A stretch of DNA of 64,000 bases, from contig JACGWO010000002.1 in assembly GCA_034509735.1 (NCBI GenBank), positions 42,797,702 to 42,861,701 of the forward strand. Reading direction: 5' to 3'. Under the pieces are notes generated by a model. The model had not been told where the DNA came from. It saw only the letters and a program-made list of their open reading frames with translations, and ran no database searches. Positions 60,424 through 64,000 of the stretch are shown here, piece after piece. Origin of the DNA: Sesamum alatum (lineage: Eukaryota; Streptophyta; Magnoliopsida; Lamiales; Pedaliaceae). The position numbers and the translations under genes were made by a program. The first letter of the stretch is position 1. Every line of letters begins with the position of its first letter.

Positions 60424-61546
60424 GGCCTCCTTTACTTGTTGGGTATGGATTAAGTATGGATTAATTAAAATGTGATTAAAAGTGTGATAAGAGCAAGTGA
60501 GATTAGTTAGTATTGTGTTTACTTGAACATGGACAAGCAGGATTAAATCATAATTCATCTTGACTTTTGTGTACCTAAATAGTGTTTTTTGGAATGAATT
60601 TATCCTTTTACCCTTGGCAAAAAGCTTGAGTTGACATGTTGAGTGTTGGACCAACACTTAACACACTAGCTTCTTCACCATTCTTCTGATTTTTTCTTCA
60701 CTCTCCTCTGTCGGCCGGCGCTCTATTCCCTTTCTTCAACAGTTGACCGTCGTCGTCCGTTGTGGCTAGCCCGTTCGTTTCTTCTGGCAACTGCAAGATT
60801 AGTTCGTAGTCGAAATAGTAAAGTGAGAAAACAAAGAAATATTGTGAGTTCTCCTAAAATGTTGATCGAACAATAGATTAATGGTTTATTTTACCAAAGT
60901 TATGCTCCAGTGAAGATTAAGATACCGCCATGGACATGCAGCCTTTGGGTTATGATCGAAAATCGAAAAGACGAACCAACCCAAAGTTCAAAAACTGCCA
61001 GAAAACATCACAAGTGCAAAGGAAATATACGTTTAGACACCTCTCAAATTTGTAAGAATCGAAAAAAATAAAATAAAAATTATAACAAACATTATCGATT
61101 GTCGTAGTAAGAACCACCTCAAGCTTAGACATGAGAGAATGTAAAGTTCATCTTCTAGAAATGAGTTTATCTTGGTAGATGAGATGGTAGGTGGTGTAAT
61201 GAAGAAACCAAGAACAACAATGGAGAAGAAGACATAAAAAATCGGTCAAAAAGCTTGCCTGAATGGTCACATCATGACCAATTTTTTTGATGTAATAAAA
61301 TCAAAACCAAAGGACAAAGTGCGGATAAAAATAAAAAGGATGAGGACATGAAAGGAAATGAAAAACTAATCACAAAAAATGGGCCATGGTGATAAAATAA
61401 TTTGAGGGTGGAGAAGTGAATTTTAATCCCGCAATTATCACCCCAAAATACGGGCCTCCTTCACTAATTACGGACTGGGCTAAAAAAGAGTAAACATATT
61501 ACTAACAAGGATTAGCCATGGCTAATCCTTGCAAGTGAAAGAGCCC
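60424..61546. mobile_element. PIF/Harbinger-like non-autonomous element, 1123 bp
   Basis: The terminal words GGCCTCCTTTACTTG and, inverted, GGGCTCTTTCACTTG are imperfect inverted repeats. The flanking triplet TAA is present at 60421-60423 and 61547-61549, the expected 3 bp duplication of this superfamily. No DDE transposase or Myb-like frame is visible. Confidence 0.75.
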
Positions 61547-61589
61547 TAAATGCACTGTAATAGTCCTTCATCTCTTAAATGCGCCATAA

Positions 61590-62345
61590 TAGTCCCTCAT
61601 CTTTTAAAAAGATCTCACTATGGTCCATGACCATTAAGTTTTAATAAAATCTAATTAAATTGGATGGAATATTTCACTAATAGGAGGTAAAAATGAAAAA
61701 CCTCACGTATTATAAAAATTTAACAATAATTAAAATATCATGTACTCCAATAATATGATTTTTTTTTATAACTAAATGGGATATAAATACTAATAAAACA
61801 ACAATCAATTGTTCAGAAAAAAGAAATAATTTTAACAAATGCAGGTTGAATATATCATTTATATTTCGCAATGCAATGCATTTTGAATTTGGTTTTGAAT
61901 ATAAGTTACTAAAAAGTGAGTTTCTACGCATTGATAAATAAAGATGGTGGAAAATAACAAAATAAAAAAGATGTTATAATCAAGTTTGATAAGTGAAAAA
62001 GAAAAATTAATTAATTATAATAATGAAAAAGAATATGTTGATTAAGATTCATGCAAATTCTTTTTATTTTGTGTTTTGTCTTTTGCATTTTATACCAAAA
62101 CATAAAATATATCTATTGCATTTGATTTTCTTTTTGAATAATTAGTAGTTGTTTTATTAATATTCATTTTTGTTTTTTTATCTAAATATTTATTTTGTTT
62201 AGTTATAACATGTTATTTTTAATAATGGAAAATTATTAAGGTGCATGAATTTTTTTAACCCCTTATTGGCGGAATATTTCTTCCACTTTAATTAGATACT
62301 ATTAAATTTAACCATTAGGGACCATGATGAGGTCTATTTCAAGCA
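61590..62345. mobile_element. Foldback MITE
   Basis: The left block CTATGGTCCATGACCATTAAG...AATTGGATGGAATATTTC is matched inversely at about 62255-62335 (GAATATTTCTTCCACTTTAATT...ACCATTAGGGACCATGATG). The centre is AT-rich. Exact ends and target duplication were not found. Confidence 0.55.
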
Positions 62346-62411
62346 TACGTGGCATTAACATGGTCAATTGCTCCACAAACATTTTTCACATAATACTTCA
62401 ACTGTTGGCAT

Positions 62412-63332
62412 CAATACTTTGAAACTCAGTCTAGTCCGAACCACAAACCAGACCACAAAACGGGCTGGACGAAACCAGAAAACCGGAGGTCACCAAAAAC
62501 CACTCTTTTTTTTTCTTTTGAGAAAATCGTTCGACCTGGTGATTCAATCGGTGAACCGTGTGACCCAGTACCGGGTCGATTGAACCAGGCCGGCCATCAT
62601 CAACTATAAATACAAAGTAAAATCCTTAATTTCTCTAATCATTTCTCTCACTATTCTCAATTTCTCATCCAACAACACCGAGTTCGACAAACTCCGACAA
62701 CTCTAACCCACATTTCTCCATCTTCTAACAGACTTCTTCTTGCTTGCACTGTTGCACATACTACCTCCATATTTTGGCCCAACAAATCTCTACTCAAGCT
62801 TCTCATTGTTCTCAAATTTCAACTTTTCAGCTCGGTAAGTATTTAATATTTTTCAAATTTCAACTTCTCTCATTTTGTTGTTTTTATTTGTTTGGATTCG
62901 TGGAATTTATATATGAATTTACTGATGTTTAGAGTTAGAAAAGATGAGCTGATGTTATTTCTCTATGTTAATTTCTCTTCTAATGTGCATTATTTATGTT
63001 GTTTTTTAAACTGAAAGGATAATAGATTATTTATGAAAATGTGTATGATTTTTATTAGTTGTTTTCAAATATATTTTATTATAATTATATATCATATTGA
63101 ACTATTAATGTAAAAAAAGAGACTGATTTTTTTTTTTAAAAAAAAGAAAGGATTGGTTGTTAAGTATATTAATATTATTTATTACTTAATGTTATTTTTA
63201 GAATATTAATAAATATTTATGACGTATTTATGACGTTATTGGTCCGATCACTGTTGACTCAACGGTTGAACCAGTGACTCGTAACCCACTCAACTTTTCA
63301 ATGCAATGAACGGGCTGGATTTCAAAACATTG
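62412..63332. mobile_element. hAT-like non-autonomous element, about 920 bp
   Basis: Starts CAATACTTTGAAACTCAGTC and ends, inverted, CAATGTTTTGAAATCCAGCC, with subterminal CCGG/GGTTGAACC words, a pattern typical of plant hAT elements. Flanking 8-mers GTTGGCAT and ATAAGCAT match at 5 of 8. Contains a TATA-like ACTATAAATAC at about 62602 but no transposase. Confidence 0.6.
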
Positions 63333-64000
63333 ATAAGCATATGGAATTTGCAAAATTGAGTTACCACTAGGTGTTATTTAAAATAAGTAACGAAACAAAA
63401 CTAATACAAATTTCAAATAATTTCACAATTAAAACTTGAAGAAAAAAAATATCTTGCAATTTCTTTGGTGTGTATGTGCATAAGCAACATGGTAACTCTT
63501 TATATAAGTGTTTAAAGGGTAAAATGGACTATACACTTACTTTTTTTTAGTACAATGGGAGTGGTGGGTGGGAGACAAGTTGAATCGAATTCAAGACCCT
63601 CTCATCTAAAAAGGGTAATGATGTCAATTCAACCAATTGATTGATGACTACTATTTAATTTTTCAATATACTCACTTTTCAACACTCACTTATTTATCAT
63701 ATTATTGGACATTAGGTTGGATTTGTGGATACGTGACCCAATATGCATCTATATTTGATATATACTTTGAAATTCCTCTACTTGATGTCGGGTTAAGGAC
63801 TCATCTATAATAAATTATGTCTAATAGCATTATAGTCTCCAAAATATAATGTTGGGTTCCTATGTGATATACCATAGCCGATACAGAGTTTGTAGTTCTC
63901 CAAATGTATATTACGATATAGATTCCTATTAGTGATTATGGTACATGATTGTTATCAAAGAAATACAGAAACATAAGTATGATGCAAATTAGTTAATCAA
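63333..64000. other. Intergenic DNA with a SINE-like fragment
   Basis: On the minus strand, near 63579-63605, TCTTGAATTCGATTCAACTTG resembles a box B region. Otherwise nothing is recognised to the end of the window. Confidence 0.35.

Overview
This 64 kb window is nuclear DNA from a flowering plant. It has spliced genes with GT-AG introns, long AT-rich intergenic stretches and many non-autonomous transposons. Every protein recognised is plant-type and closest, from memory, to eudicot families. The species cannot be named. An asterid is possible from the CCD4 N-terminus, but that is weak.

Six protein genes are supported. In order they are: the last exon of a ROOT UV-B SENSITIVE (DUF647) gene (+, 160-450); a one-exon PPR gene like Arabidopsis At1g31790 (+, 1466-2662); carotenoid cleavage dioxygenase 4, CCD4 (+, two exons, 8335-11184, 594 aa); a WAT1-related EamA transporter like At5g45370/At4g19185 (-, seven exons, 21273-16588, 392 aa); Golgi tether subunit COG6 (-, eleven exons, 30653-22335, 696 aa); and the half-size ABC transporter ABCG14 (+, five exons, 54874-57644, 653 aa). 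All splice junctions were read by hand, and each joined reading frame closes exactly. The genes are not an operon or a pathway. Their interest is their order: in Arabidopsis ABCG14, COG6 and the PPR gene are neighbours on chromosome 1, while CCD4 and a WAT1 gene are neighbours on chromosome 4. Here the two sets are interleaved, as expected if this segment keeps the order that existed before Arabidopsis divided it between duplicated regions.

About 24 kb without a gene separates COG6 from ABCG14, and shorter deserts flank CCD4 and the right end. These hold a dense transposon population. It includes Mutator-like inverted-repeat elements with exact 9-10 bp target duplications (at 25849, 31346, 38076, 40575, 51989 and 58631), several nested. 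It also includes a small Helitron family with 3' hairpins, tRNA-derived SINEs, CACTA, hAT and PIF/Harbinger-like elements, and two LTR-like relics with internal tandem repeats.

A decayed 1.28 kb piece of nuclear 26S rRNA (49214-50495) is flanked by a perfect 20 bp direct repeat. No CRISPR array, intact tRNA gene, complete rRNA gene, organelle gene or intact autonomous transposon was found. No new biochemical system is evident. The most unusual signals are the rRNA insertion, the interleaved synteny, the GC-palindrome core shared by two Mutator-like elements, and a probable frameshift at the end of the PPR gene.
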